A stretch of DNA of 64,000 nucleotides, from NCBI GenBank assembly GCA_002320595.1, contig DCKB01000044.1, positions 10,596 through 74,595 on the forward strand, written 5' to 3'. The number at the start of each line of letters is the position of its first letter. Positions within the stretch are counted from its first letter, which is position 1. Below are positions 1 to 8,106 of this stretch, piece by piece. The notes under the pieces are model-generated. The model was not told where the DNA came from. It saw only the letters and a list, made by a program, of their open reading frames with translations, and did no database searches. The stretch is from Christensenella sp. UBA1685. Lineage in GTDB: Bacteria > Bacillota > Clostridia > Christensenellales > CAG-138. A program made the translations under genes and the position numbers.

Positions 1-1148
1 TGCCCGGCCTTGTAAACGCACATGCGCACACGGCCATGTGCCTGATGCGCGGCTATGCGGACGATTACACGCTGCAGGACTGGCTATACCAAAAAATATT
101 CCCCGTGGAAGCGCGGCTTGACGAGCGTGCGATCCTCGCCGGAGCGCGCCTCGGGTTTGCGGAGATGCTGCGCACGGGCACGACCTCCGCGAGCGACATG
201 TACTTCCGCGAACCGGCCGTTGCCGCGCTCGCGCTCGAATGCGGCATGCGCGTATCGCTTTCAAACGCCGTACTCGCCTTCAACGAAGCCGCTTATGATC
301 CTGAAACAGATCGCGCCATTCAGGAAACGCGCGCGCTGATCCGGGACTTCCACGGCGCAGGAAACGGCCGCATCCGTGCGGATGCAGCCATCCATGCCGA
401 ATACACAAGCTATCCCGCCGTGTGGCGCTATGTAACGGAACTCGCGCTCACGCATGGCCTTTGCTTGCAGGTACATGTTTCCGAAACCCGGAAGGAACAT
501 GAGACGTGTATCGCCCGGCGGGGCGTCACACCTACGCGCGCACTGTATGACGCGGGTGTATTCCAGGCGAAAGTGCTCGCCGCGCACGGCGTATGGCTGA
601 CGGATGAGGATATGGACATTTTCGCCGAAACCGGTGCAAGCGTTGCACATTGCCCGGTTTCCAACCTCAAGCTCGGCAGCGGCATCGCCCGCACGGCAGA
701 AATGAAGCGCCGGGGCGTAAATGTGGCCCTCGGCACGGATGGCTGTTGCTCCAACAATACGCATGATTTGTTTGAGGAGGTCAAGCTGGCTGCACTGCTG
801 CAAAAGGGCGTTTCCGGGGATCCGACCTCAGTAAATGCTTATGAAGCGCTCAAGATGGCAACCGTGGGCGGCGCGAAGGCACAGGGCCGCGAAAACGAGA
901 TCGGCCGTGTTGCCGAGGGGTTTGATGCGGATCTCATCCTCATCGATGCGGATTCCCCCCTTCTCCGCCCGGTCTACGACCCGGTTTCCACCGCGGTTTA
1001 CAGCGCCACGGGGCGAGACGTATGCCTCACGATGGTGCAGGGGCGCATCCTGTATGAAAACGGGCAGTTCACCACCATTGATGTGGAGCAGGCCATGCAC
1101 GAGGTTGAAGCCTACGCGGTGCCGATCGTATTGGGCGCCCAAAGTTGA
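1..1148 (+). CDS. MtaD-like amidohydrolase (5-methylthioadenosine / S-adenosylhomocysteine deaminase family), 5' end missing
   Basis: Zn-dependent deaminase of the MtaD/TrzN-like amidohydrolase family, expected to deaminate adenosine-type nucleosides such as S-adenosylhomocysteine or methylthioadenosine in the cytoplasm. The reading frame is open from base 3, before the first ATG at 36. It begins inside the metal-binding strand (PGLVNAHAHTAM, the HxH motif), so the window cuts off roughly 60 N-terminal residues. Also visible are a VHVSE motif, a GTDG motif carrying the catalytic Asp, and the C-terminal DADLILID strand of the composite beta domain. An HD-domain gene follows about 50 bases downstream on the same strand, so they are probably co-transcribed. 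The family is secure; the exact substrate (SAH, MTA or a related purine nucleoside) is not. Confidence 0.85.
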   Translation, partial: PGLVNAHAHTAMCLMRGYADDYTLQDWLYQKIFPVEARLDERAILAGARLGFAEMLRTGTTSASDMYFREPAVAALALECGMRVSLSNAVLAFNEAAYDPETDRAIQETRALIRDFHGAGNGRIRADAAIHAEYTSYPAVWRYVTELALTHGLCLQVHVSETRKEHETCIARRGVTPTRALYDAGVFQAKVLAAHGVWLTDEDMDIFAETGASVAHCPVSNLKLGSGIARTAEMKRRGVNVALGTDGCCSNNTHDLFEEVKLAALLQKGVSGDPTSVNAYEALKMATVGGAKAQGRENEIGRVAEGFDADLILIDADSPLLRPVYDPVSTAVYSATGRDVCLTMVQGRILYENGQFTTIDVEQAMHEVEAYAVPIVLGAQS

Positions 1149-1198
1149 AGAACCGGATCACCAAGGGATATTTCAAATACAAAGCAGAGGAAACAAGC

Positions 1199-1858
1199 AT
1201 GATTACGTTTGAACAGATCAAAGCGGATCCATCCATCCGCACCTATATTCAACGGGCGGACGAATCGCTCATCTACATGGGCTTCACGGAGCACAGCTTC
1301 GCTCATGTTGGGCGCGTTGCGGAAACGGCGCGTTACATCCTGCTCACGCTCGGCTACACGGAACGCGAGGCGGAACTGGCGCAGATTGCCGGCTACCTGC
1401 ATGACATCGGCAACGTCGTTAACCGGATTGACCACGCGCAGAGCGGCGCCGTCATGGCATTTCGCATTCTCGACCGCCTTGGCGCAGACCCGGAGGATAT
1501 CGCCACCATCATCGCAGCCATCGGCAACCACGACGAACATACGGCCGAGCCGGTAAACCCCGTTGCGGCTGCGCTGATTCTAGCCGATAAAACGGATGTG
1601 CGGTATACCCGCGTTCGGGAAACAGATCCATCCAAATTCGATATTCACGACCGCGTCAACTTCGCCGTGCGCCGTGCGCGTACCTATATCGACGACGCGC
1701 ACGAATCCGTTACGCTTGAGATGACCGTCGACACCCAATATTGCTCTGTGATGGATTACTTTGAAATCTTCCTTGGCCGCATGCTCCTTTGCCGCAAGGC
1801 AGCAGAGCGGCTTGGGCTCATGTTCCGCCTGGTCATCAACGACCAGCGGCTGTTATGA
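1199..1858 (+). CDS. HD-domain phosphohydrolase
   Basis: Metal-dependent HD-superfamily phosphohydrolase of 219 residues. The HD signature is at residues 65-70 (YLHDIG). His36 (HSFAHV) upstream, and GNHDEH at about 109-114 plus LADKTD further on, supply the other expected metal ligands. I start at the ATG at 1199, preceded by an AGAGGAAA-type RBS, rather than at an in-frame TTG at 1145 that overlaps the previous gene. The stop overlaps the next start (ATGA at 1855-1858), which indicates translational coupling. Substrate is unknown; nucleotide or cyclic-nucleotide hydrolysis is usual for the superfamily. Confidence 0.8.
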   Translation: MITFEQIKADPSIRTYIQRADESLIYMGFTEHSFAHVGRVAETARYILLTLGYTEREAELAQIAGYLHDIGNVVNRIDHAQSGAVMAFRILDRLGADPEDIATIIAAIGNHDEHTAEPVNPVAAALILADKTDVRYTRVRETDPSKFDIHDRVNFAVRRARTYIDDAHESVTLEMTVDTQYCSVMDYFEIFLGRMLLCRKAAERLGLMFRLVINDQRLL

Positions 1859-2499
1859 CGGGCGCTCCCGCGGAAGCACGCTGCATTTACATCATGCTTT
1901 CGCGCACCAACACCGGGATTGGCAGGATCATCCGCCTGTTCCTGCGCGGAAGCCGCTATAACCATGTTTCCGCGGCGTTGGACGGCAGGCTGTTTCTGTT
2001 GTATTCCTTTTCCCGCGCACGCAAAGATTCCCCGTTTTCCGGCGGCTTTGTGCAGGAATACCCATCCCGTTACCTCGCTATGGGGCAAAACGTGGAGGTG
2101 AAGGTATTCCGTGTGCCGCTCTGCGCGCAGGAATACTCCACTGTGCTCAACAAGCTCAGCTACTGCCGTGCGCACCGGGAAGAAATGCTTTACAATCTTC
2201 TTGACGCCATTCTTCTTCCGTTTCACAAACGCTACCCGCTTGCGGACGCTTATACCTGCTTGGCCTTCAGCGCTTATCTGCTCGGCATGGAGGATGTTTC
2301 CTCCATTGGCGCGCTGGAAGAACGCCTTGCGCCGCATCTGATTTACGAGGGCGATCTGCGTTCCGTCATCCCTTACGATAAAGCCGTTGCCGCCGAAGCA
2401 GAAGAACGCGCCTATTTTGAACGGCGTGGCCGCATTGCGGCCGTGCGCGACTTTTTTGCGCTCTGTGGAGGGCTTTGGGCGCGGCGCGCCGGTTTTTAA
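1855..2499 (+). CDS. Permuted papain-like (YiiX/C92-type) hydrolase, putative
   Basis: Protein of 214 residues starting at the ATG that overlaps the upstream stop. The layout fits circularly permuted papain-like amidases: an N-terminal strand (YIMLSRTNTGIGRIIR), then a conserved His (YNHVSAAL), and a Cys in a hydrophobic helix near residues 125-135 (YTCLAFSAYLL). In the permuted fold the catalytic His precedes the Cys. No signal peptide is seen, so it is probably cytoplasmic. The substrate could be an amide or thioester; I cannot say which. The assignment rests on motif order only and is moderate. Confidence 0.5.
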   Translation: MTGAPAEARCIYIMLSRTNTGIGRIIRLFLRGSRYNHVSAALDGRLFLLYSFSRARKDSPFSGGFVQEYPSRYLAMGQNVEVKVFRVPLCAQEYSTVLNKLSYCRAHREEMLYNLLDAILLPFHKRYPLADAYTCLAFSAYLLGMEDVSSIGALEERLAPHLIYEGDLRSVIPYDKAVAAEAEERAYFERRGRIAAVRDFFALCGGLWARRAGF

Positions 2500-2530
2500 G
2501 CCATGCAACTGTTGGTTGCGCGCGTTTTCA

Positions 2531-2571
2531 ACCGATGGTTGGGCGCATTCCAACCACCGGTCTGTGTTTTT
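2531..2571 (+). terminator. Intrinsic terminator after the mtaD-HD-hydrolase run
   Basis: Inverted repeat ACCGATGGTTGG / CCAACCACCGGT (2531-2542 and 2550-2561, one 2-base internal mismatch, 7-base loop) followed by a T run at 2566-2571. It separates the first operon from the XRE regulator. Confidence 0.65.
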
Positions 2572-2625
2572 CGCCTTAAAAGCAACGTATCCTGAACGCA
2601 GAAACACGATCAGGAGGAAACAACA

Positions 2626-3171
2626 ATGCTGTTTGAACGCACCAAAAAAGAACCCATCGCTGGCAGTGAGGCCATCGGCGAAAACATCGCAGCCTTGCGC
2701 AAGGAAAAGGGCTGGACGCAGGAGCAGCTTGCCGAAAAGCTCAGCGTGAGCGCGCAGGCCGTCTCAAAATGGGAAAGCGGCAAAAGCTGCCCGGATATTT
2801 CGCTTCTGCCCGCCATCGCAAAGCTTTTTGGCGTAACGGTGGACGCCCTGTTCAGCCTTCCCAAGCAAGCGCCGCTTGTCGAAATGCGCGCGCCGGAGGG
2901 TGGAAGGAAGCCCGATCCCGATAAACTTTTCCTGCGCGTCCGCGTGCTTTCCAAGGATGGCGACCGGATCAATGTAAACCTGCCGCTGCAGCTCATCCGC
3001 GCAGCGCTCAAACTCGGCACAAACACCAACATCGCCGGGCTTGACAAATACGATATTGATTTCGGTGAAATTCTGGCCCTTGTGGATGCAGGTTGCCTCG
3101 GAAACCTCGTAGACATCGAATCCACCGACGGAGACACTGTGAAGGTGTACGTTGAGGAGCTTCAGGCATGA
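2626..3171 (+). CDS. XRE-family transcriptional regulator with C-terminal SHOCT-like extension
   Basis: 181-residue regulator. Residues about 18-72 form a Cro/C1-type HTH (IAALRKEKGWTQEQLAEKL, then VSAQAVSKWESGKSCPDISL). The rest is a small domain resembling those of DUF-linked XRE regulators in Clostridia, ending KVYVEELQA. The start is the ATG at 2626 behind CAGGAGGAAA. The stop overlaps the next start (ATGAGG at 3168), so the pair is translationally coupled. The regulated target is unknown; the downstream coupled gene is the obvious partner. Confidence 0.85.
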   Translation: MLFERTKKEPIAGSEAIGENIAALRKEKGWTQEQLAEKLSVSAQAVSKWESGKSCPDISLLPAIAKLFGVTVDALFSLPKQAPLVEMRAPEGGRKPDPDKLFLRVRVLSKDGDRINVNLPLQLIRAALKLGTNTNIAGLDKYDIDFGEILALVDAGCLGNLVDIESTDGDTVKVYVEELQA

Positions 3172-3428
3172 GGGTTACCATTCAAACCGGAAAAGGGCGG
3201 CTTCCGATTTTCATCGCCATTCCCACTGCGCTGCTTACAGGGCCGCTTTCGCTGCCCATTGCGCGCGCCCTGCTCAAACGGGCGGCGCAGGATGAAGGCC
3301 TTTCCGATGCGGAGGTGCATACGCTCGCCCGGGGAGTACGCAAAAGCGCGAAAGCGCTGCGCAAAGCAAAGCTTCCGCTCGTGGAAATTTATGCGGTAAA
3401 CGGGGAGCGGATCGCCGTGCGGCTGTAA
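3168..3428 (+). CDS. Small hypothetical protein coupled to XRE regulator
   Basis: 86 residues, start overlapping the regulator stop by 4 bases. It has one hydrophobic stretch near residues 12-30 (PIFIAIPTALLTGPLSLPIA) and a basic C-terminal half. I do not recognise a catalytic motif. It resembles the small SHOCT-like partners found next to XRE regulators in Clostridia, but I cannot assign a role beyond co-expression with the regulator. Confidence 0.65.
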   Translation: MRVTIQTGKGRLPIFIAIPTALLTGPLSLPIARALLKRAAQDEGLSDAEVHTLARGVRKSAKALRKAKLPLVEIYAVNGERIAVRL

Positions 3429-3609
3429 TGCAGCGGCATCTCTTTAAAAAGAAAGTCCATTCGGAAAAGGCGATCCGGCTGGGCTGTATTCTTTTACGGT
3501 TGGGGCAAAATATGCTAAGTGCGGCCGTATGCGCCCAAAACCTAAACGGAGCAGTAAGGTTTCGCAGGTGTCTCCGTTTTGGCACGTTGGCTGGCTTTGC
3601 TTTTCCGGC

Positions 3610-4089
3610 TTATTCCGCCGCCGGCACAGCCGGCTTGCACACATCGACCCATTCGCCTCCGGAATATGTTTCAAGCTCATCGCAGGTCAGTTCAATCGCG
3701 CTGTTTGCGCTGCCGACTGCGGGAAACACGGTCGTGAAGCGGCGCATGGAAACATCCAAAAACACCTTCACGCCTTCGGGAAGCGCAAACGGGCACACGC
3801 CACCCACGGCATGGCCGGTCATTGCAAACGCTTCCTCCAATGAAAGCATTTTCGCTTTCATTGCAAAACGGGCCTTGAACTTGCTGTTGTCGATCTTTGT
3901 ATCCCCTGCGGTAACGATAAGCATACAGCCGTCTCCGTCATGGAAGGAAAGCGTCTTTGCAATGCGCGCCTCCTCCGTACCAACCGCTTTCGCCGCAAGC
4001 TCCACAGTTGCGCTTGAAACGGGGAACTCGAGCATCCGCTCCGCAATTCCCAATTTTTCAAATTCCGCCCTGACTCTTTCGATTGACAT
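3610..4089 (-). CDS. YbaK/EbsC-type aminoacyl-tRNA deacylase
   Basis: 159-residue YbaK/ProX superfamily protein. Family members hydrolyse mischarged tRNAs in trans, typically Cys-tRNA(Pro). Visible hallmarks are ARIAKTLSF, which holds the conserved Lys near residue 45, LIVTAGDTKID, and GGVCPFALPEGVKVFLD, the segment that shapes the substrate pocket. Length matches the family. It stands alone, converging on the XRE pair and running parallel to the downstream HisJ-like gene. Exact tRNA specificity cannot be read from the sequence. Confidence 0.85.
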   Translation of the reverse strand: MSIERVRAEFEKLGIAERMLEFPVSSATVELAAKAVGTEEARIAKTLSFHDGDGCMLIVTAGDTKIDNSKFKARFAMKAKMLSLEEAFAMTGHAVGGVCPFALPEGVKVFLDVSMRRFTTVFPAVGSANSAIELTCDELETYSGGEWVDVCKPAVPAAE

Positions 4090-4121
4090 AGTTTATAACC
4101 TCGCATGAAATAATTGAATGC

Positions 4122-4916
4122 TTAAAGGTGGATAAAGCGCGGCGTAAGCCCCCGGAATGTGGCCGTATAACGGACCCCCGCAGCTTTTGCAAGCGCATGC
4201 GCTTCTAAAAGGCGCCTCCCGACCCGCTCCGGCACATGCGCATCCGAGCCGAACGTCACAAATTCTCCGCCGAGTTCCACAAAGCGGGAGAGCACGTCCA
4301 GCCCCCAGGCAGGGTCATCCAGCCAAGCGGAGGTATTCACCTCCATGCCCTTGCCGTTCTCCGCCAGATAGCGCAGGACGCTGTCGAACGCCTCCGGCGC
4401 GTCCGCATAGCGCATGGCGCGCTCGGAATAGGGCGCGCGCTTGGTCACGAAATCATAATGTCCCAGCACGGAAAGCTGCGGCAGCGTGCGTACGGCTGCC
4501 GCTATTTCCATAATATACTGCGTATACGCTTCTTCGCGCTCCCGTTCTGCAAAATATTCCGGCCGGTAAGCGTTCTGCGTGCCTACAACGTGCACTGAGC
4601 CAATGATAAAATCCGGCTCCGCCGTGCGCACATAGGAAATGGATTGCGCCGCAAACGACGCATTCGGAGATAGTCCGATCTCCACCCCATGCAGTACCTT
4701 GACCTGCAAGGAAGGCTGCTCGCGTTCGATCTCCGCACGCTGTGCCGGAAGGTCGGCCGGGACGTCGCGCCAGTTGGGGTCCTCAAAGTCGATATGATCC
4801 GTGAAGCAGATCTCCGACAGGCCCGCTTGAACTGCGGCCTCAGCCATTTCCCGAATGGAATGCTTTGCGTCAAATGAATGATGGCTATGCATATGATAAT
4901 CGCAATAATTCGGCAT
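4122..4916 (-). CDS. hisK: PHP-domain histidinol-phosphatase (HisJ/HisK family)
   Basis: 264-residue PHP phosphoesterase. Motif 1 is YCDYHMHSHHSFD at residues 4-16 with the metal-binding HxH. Motif 2 is FTDHIDF at about 39-45, and later metal ligands appear in GSVHVVG, GHYDFV and FGSDAHVPE. The family hydrolyses histidinol phosphate in histidine biosynthesis and is trinuclear-metal dependent. The start is well supported by GGGAGGATGAAAT before the ATG and by a good promoter at 4935-4963. No other his genes are nearby, so the physiological substrate is inferred from family only. Confidence 0.82.
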   Translation of the reverse strand: MPNYCDYHMHSHHSFDAKHSIREMAEAAVQAGLSEICFTDHIDFEDPNWRDVPADLPAQRAEIEREQPSLQVKVLHGVEIGLSPNASFAAQSISYVRTAEPDFIIGSVHVVGTQNAYRPEYFAEREREEAYTQYIMEIAAAVRTLPQLSVLGHYDFVTKRAPYSERAMRYADAPEAFDSVLRYLAENGKGMEVNTSAWLDDPAWGLDVLSRFVELGGEFVTFGSDAHVPERVGRRLLEAHALAKAAGVRYTATFRGLTPRFIHL

Positions 4917-4934
4917 ATTTCATCCTCCCAAGCC

Positions 4935-4963
4935 ATTATAAGGGGTGAAGCGTGCTTTTTCAA
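4935..4963 (-). promoter_or_regulatory. Sigma-A-type promoter of hisK
   Basis: On the minus strand TTGAAA (4963-4958), 17-base spacer, TATAAT (4940-4935), about 20 bases upstream of the hisK start codon. Confidence 0.7.
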
Positions 4964-5169
4964 GCGCAGTAAATGCAACACAAAAAACCGGTTCCTGCAT
5001 TTTTTATGGATTCACACGATTTTTACACAATTTAATCGGTTGTTTAATCATAGTTATATTCTATTAATATATTTTTTTCATAGGAATTATCGTATATTTC
5101 TATGAAACGTTACGGTATACTTAAAATATTTTGATGCAACAAAAAAATCGTTTGAATTTCAAAAATCTC

Positions 5170-5198
5170 TTGACAGCCTATTTTGTTTTGCGTAAAAT
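5170..5198 (+). promoter_or_regulatory. Near-consensus sigma-A promoter for a short transcript
   Basis: TTGACA at 5170-5175, exactly 17 bases, TAAAAT at 5193-5198. It points away from hisK and into a terminator only about 50 bases further on, with no gene of reasonable size between. Confidence 0.7.
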
Positions 5199-5204
5199 AA
5201 GTCT

Positions 5205-5287
5205 AAATTAAATTTGACCGTAGGGTTTCTCCTTTTTATTAATGGCACCGCAGGCGTCCGAGCATTCGGACGCCTGCGGTGTTTTTC
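5205..5287 (+). ncRNA. Candidate small RNA (about 80 nt) ending in an intrinsic terminator
   Basis: Predicted transcript from just after the promoter at 5170-5198 to the T run after a strong terminator. It contains no start codon with a useful open frame. The 5' half includes a pyrimidine-rich GGGTTTCTCC stretch that could base-pair with Shine-Dalgarno sequences. The convergent NhaC gene ends at 5294, just beyond the T run, so the RNA could also act on its 3' end by read-through. No known RNA family is recognised. Confidence 0.5.
5246..5286 (+). terminator. Strong intrinsic terminator
   Basis: Perfect 16-bp stem (5246-5261 with 5266-5281), 4-base loop GCAT, then TTTTT at 5282-5286 on the plus strand. 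The minus-strand flank has no immediate T run, so its polarity suits the plus-strand short transcript better than the NhaC gene. Confidence 0.8.
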
Positions 5288-5293
5288 CCCAAA

Positions 5294-6694
5294 TTATTCC
5301 GCGCTTGCTGTTTCCGCCCCCGCTTCCACAGTGCGCTTACGCCGTGGCGGGAACCAAATTTTTTTCGTAAAGATGTAGCAAAGCGGCACGAGATACAGAA
5401 GAAAGCCATATGGCAAAGCGCGCGCATCTACCCCCAGCATCTCAAGCGGGACAGAGCAGGAGATCGCCCATGGCACAAGGCCGGAGATCAGCACAGCAGA
5501 GTTTTCCATATCAAGCGCCAGTTCCCGGTGGGACGCATGTTCTTCTTCATAAATGCGCTCCCAAAGCTGATCGTTCATTGTGATGGCGATCGTCTGATTA
5601 CAAAACGCGGCACAAATCACGATGCTCGTGAGGATCATCGCAGGGAAGCCGCCGATGCGCGCCTCCATGGGCCGGATGATCCCCTGCAGGCCACCCAGCA
5701 TGCCGGTTCCATTGAATACGCCGGAAAGCATCCCGGAAAGCAGGACGATAAAGCAAACGTTCAGCATGGATATGAGCCCGCCGCCACCCAGAATGCGGTC
5801 GAGCGCAGGATCGGGCGCAGCATACCCCAGCACGCAGCAACGCAGGAACTCCCCAAGCGGCATATGCTGTACCGCAAGCGCCAACACGGCCGCTGCGAAC
5901 ACGCTTGCCGGGATCGCATAGCGCACAGGCACCTTGCACAGCGGCAACACAAGAATAATCGCCGCCGGGATAAGCGTCCACCAGGAAAGGGTAAAGTTTT
6001 CAGAAAGCAGCGTCAGCGCACTCGTGTCCACAGCTCCGATCGGGTTAAGCGCGGAAAGCACGCCATATGCAACGGTACAGATGCCAAGCGGCAGGAGCGC
6101 CGTAAGATGCATGTATTTCACATTGTCGTAAATCGGGGTGCAGGTTACGCCCGCAATCAGATTCGCGCTGGAAGAGATGGGCGCACAGCGGTCGCCAAAG
6201 AATGCGCCGGAAAGGATCGCGCCTGCGGCAATCAGTTCATTCACGCCGCCGCTGCGCGCAAGCGCCATAAAAATCACGCCAACCGTGCCCACAACGCCGA
6301 AACACGTGCCGAGCGCATAGGAAAGCACAGCGGAAAGTGCGAAAGCAATCAAAATGAAGAGGGAGGGTGTGATAAGGGAAACGCCCTTTGCAATAAAGAA
6401 AGCGATGGTGCCGCTTGCGCGCCAGGAAGCCGTGATGAGGCCAATCAGCGCCAGCACGCGTACGACGCTGAACGCATCCTTCCCGCCCTTTGCAGCCATT
6501 TTTGCAAGAGCACGCGCCCCGTATCCGCGCCGGAGGCCTACTACCCAAAAACAGAGAAAGCCCGCGAGCAACGCGGCGCTCATTGAAACGTCCGCGCAGA
6601 GGCAGGCAACCATCGCGCCGATAAACACCAGCATGGCAAGCCAGAAATCCAATGCAGCCACCCCGCGGAAGCACAATTTCAACCACGTCGACAA
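5294..6694 (-). CDS. NhaC-family Na+/H+ antiporter
   Basis: 466-residue polytopic membrane protein with about a dozen hydrophobic segments. Typical NhaC/arginine-antiporter signatures are GTCFGVVGTVGVIF, GAILSGAFFGDRCAPISSS (residues near 165-185) and AAFCNQTIAITMNDQL. It should exchange Na+ for H+ (or a malate/lactate-type substrate in relatives) at the cytoplasmic membrane. The first possible start is a TTG at the coordinate given; no strong RBS is visible there, so the N-terminus is uncertain by about 20 residues. A promoter lies upstream at 6723-6750. Confidence 0.82.
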   Translation of the reverse strand: MSTWLKLCFRGVAALDFWLAMLVFIGAMVACLCADVSMSAALLAGFLCFWVVGLRRGYGARALAKMAAKGGKDAFSVVRVLALIGLITASWRASGTIAFFIAKGVSLITPSLFILIAFALSAVLSYALGTCFGVVGTVGVIFMALARSGGVNELIAAGAILSGAFFGDRCAPISSSANLIAGVTCTPIYDNVKYMHLTALLPLGICTVAYGVLSALNPIGAVDTSALTLLSENFTLSWWTLIPAAIILVLPLCKVPVRYAIPASVFAAAVLALAVQHMPLGEFLRCCVLGYAAPDPALDRILGGGGLISMLNVCFIVLLSGMLSGVFNGTGMLGGLQGIIRPMEARIGGFPAMILTSIVICAAFCNQTIAITMNDQLWERIYEEEHASHRELALDMENSAVLISGLVPWAISCSVPLEMLGVDARALPYGFLLYLVPLCYIFTKKIWFPPRRKRTVEAGAETASAE

Positions 6695-6722
6695 AAAGCG
6701 CCATGCATCCGCTACTTAAGAT

Positions 6723-6750
6723 AGTTTACCATAAAACTTGCTTATGTCAA
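6723..6750 (-). promoter_or_regulatory. Promoter of the NhaC antiporter gene
   Basis: Minus strand TTGACA (6750-6745), 16-base spacer, TAAACT (6728-6723), about 30 bases before the antiporter start. Confidence 0.6.
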
Positions 6751-6798
6751 CCCCAAACGAAGCAAGCCACGCAAAGAGGAAAACGACAAAACACACGC

Positions 6799-6828
6799 TT
6801 GACCATTTCTATCAAACGTGGCTATTAT
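6799..6828 (+). promoter_or_regulatory. Promoter of the Eis-like acetyltransferase gene
   Basis: TTGACC (6799-6804), 18-base spacer, TATTAT (6823-6828), about 50 bases before the start codon at 6877 and divergent from the antiporter promoter. Confidence 0.55.
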
Positions 6829-6876
6829 ATTAAGAGGAACGCATGTCCAGCATGCAAAAGGAGTGTTGCAAGTTTG

Positions 6877-8106
6877 ATGGAGCAACCGGAGAGACATAAC
6901 GACGGATTTCATATGCGGAAATTGACGCATGCCGACCTGGAGCAGTTCAACGCGCTATTGCGGTATGCATTTCAAGTCACCTCGGACGAGCTGACGCGCA
7001 GCGGTTGGCAGGAGGATGAATTCAACCACGCAAAAGCGCCCATTTTGGATGGAGCCTATGTGCTCGGCTGGTTCCATAAGGACCGGCTGGCTTCGCAGAT
7101 CGTTGTTTATCCAATGCAGGTAAATATCGAGGGCGTGCTTTACGATATGGGCGGCGTAACGGGCGTAACGACCTATCCGGAATACTCTGGCCGCGGACTC
7201 ATCCACACGCTGGTCGTTAAAATTCTTGAAATCATGCGTGAGCGCGGCCAAAGCATTTCTTATCTTTACCCCTATTCCATCCCCTTTTACCGCAAAAAGG
7301 GGTGGGAAGTCGTATCCGATAAGCTCGCGTTCAGCATCAAGGATACTCAGCTTCCAAAGCACCGCCCCGTGCCCGGCATGGTGGAGCGCGTGGATACGGA
7401 GCACGAAGACCTGAAGAATGTATATGAATATTTCGCTTACCAGCATCACGGTGCGCTTATCCGTGATTCCCTTGCCTGGGATGAATACTGGCGCTGGGAG
7501 GTAGATGATGTAATCGCCGCCGTGTATTATGACAGTTCCCATAAACCGCTCGGCTCGCTTGTTTACCACATTGAAAACGAAATCTTCTATATCAAGGAGA
7601 TGATCTACCTCAACAAAGAAGCCTACCACGGCCTTTGGAATTATGTAAGCGCGCATTTTTCCATGATTACCGAGGTGCGCGGTGACAATTACACCGGCGA
7701 GCCCATGGCATTTCTGTTCGAGGACAGCGAAATCACCGAAACCATAGCGCCCTATTATATGGCGCGCATCGTGGATGTGCCCGCGTTTCTTTCGCGTTAT
7801 ACATTCCGGGAGGCGCCTGAAAAGCTGCGCTTGCATCTGCGTGTGCACGATCCGCTCGCCCCATGGAACGACAACACGTTCCTTGTGCGTTGGAAGGATG
7901 AAGAAACCATTTGCGAAATTGCGGAGGAAGGCCCTTATCCCAACCTGATCGAGCTGGATATCCAAACGCTTACCGCCATGCTGATGGGCTACAAGCGCCC
8001 CACCTACCTTTATGAAAACGAGCGGCTTAAGATGGAATACTATCTGGTCGACGTGCTTGAAAAGTTGATTTCAAATGACAAACCGTATTTTTCGGATTAT
8101 TTTTGA
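6877..8106 (+). CDS. Eis-like GNAT N-acetyltransferase
   Basis: 409 residues, the usual length of the Eis family: an N-terminal GNAT domain, a second degenerate GNAT domain and a C-terminal SCP2-like sterol-carrier fold. The acetyl-CoA-binding stretch is visible at VTTYPEYSGRGLIHTLV (residues about 95-111), preceded by the beta-strand MGGVTGV. YSIPFYRKKGWEV closes the first GNAT domain, and the protein ends in the SCP2-like part ALTAMLMGYKRPTYLYENERL. Family members acetylate amines (aminoglycosides, polyamines, peptides); the substrate here is unknown. I start at 6877 behind AAAGGAG; an in-frame TTG three bases earlier is possible. The stop overlaps the end of the convergent downstream gene by 10 bases. 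Confidence 0.8.
   Translation: MEQPERHNDGFHMRKLTHADLEQFNALLRYAFQVTSDELTRSGWQEDEFNHAKAPILDGAYVLGWFHKDRLASQIVVYPMQVNIEGVLYDMGGVTGVTTYPEYSGRGLIHTLVVKILEIMRERGQSISYLYPYSIPFYRKKGWEVVSDKLAFSIKDTQLPKHRPVPGMVERVDTEHEDLKNVYEYFAYQHHGALIRDSLAWDEYWRWEVDDVIAAVYYDSSHKPLGSLVYHIENEIFYIKEMIYLNKEAYHGLWNYVSAHFSMITEVRGDNYTGEPMAFLFEDSEITETIAPYYMARIVDVPAFLSRYTFREAPEKLRLHLRVHDPLAPWNDNTFLVRWKDEETICEIAEEGPYPNLIELDIQTLTAMLMGYKRPTYLYENERLKMEYYLVDVLEKLISNDKPYFSDYF

Larger units (their letters stand above)
4917..5293. other. 377-base AT-rich intergenic region
   Basis: No convincing coding sequence. It holds the hisK promoter on the minus strand (4935-4963), then about 200 bases of AT-rich sequence with no assignable element. 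After that comes a separate plus-strand unit: promoter 5170-5198, short transcribed stretch, terminator 5246-5286. The last bases are the 3' flank of the NhaC gene. Confidence 0.6.

Noticed and set aside
3428..4108. 226-codon plus-strand frame over ybaK
   Set aside because: Overlaps the confident YbaK gene on the other strand, and the 181-base gap before it holds no RBS-led gene.
5279..6586. 435-codon plus-strand frame opposite NhaC
   Set aside because: Antisense shadow with extreme Arg/Gln/His content; NhaC motifs are clear on the other strand.
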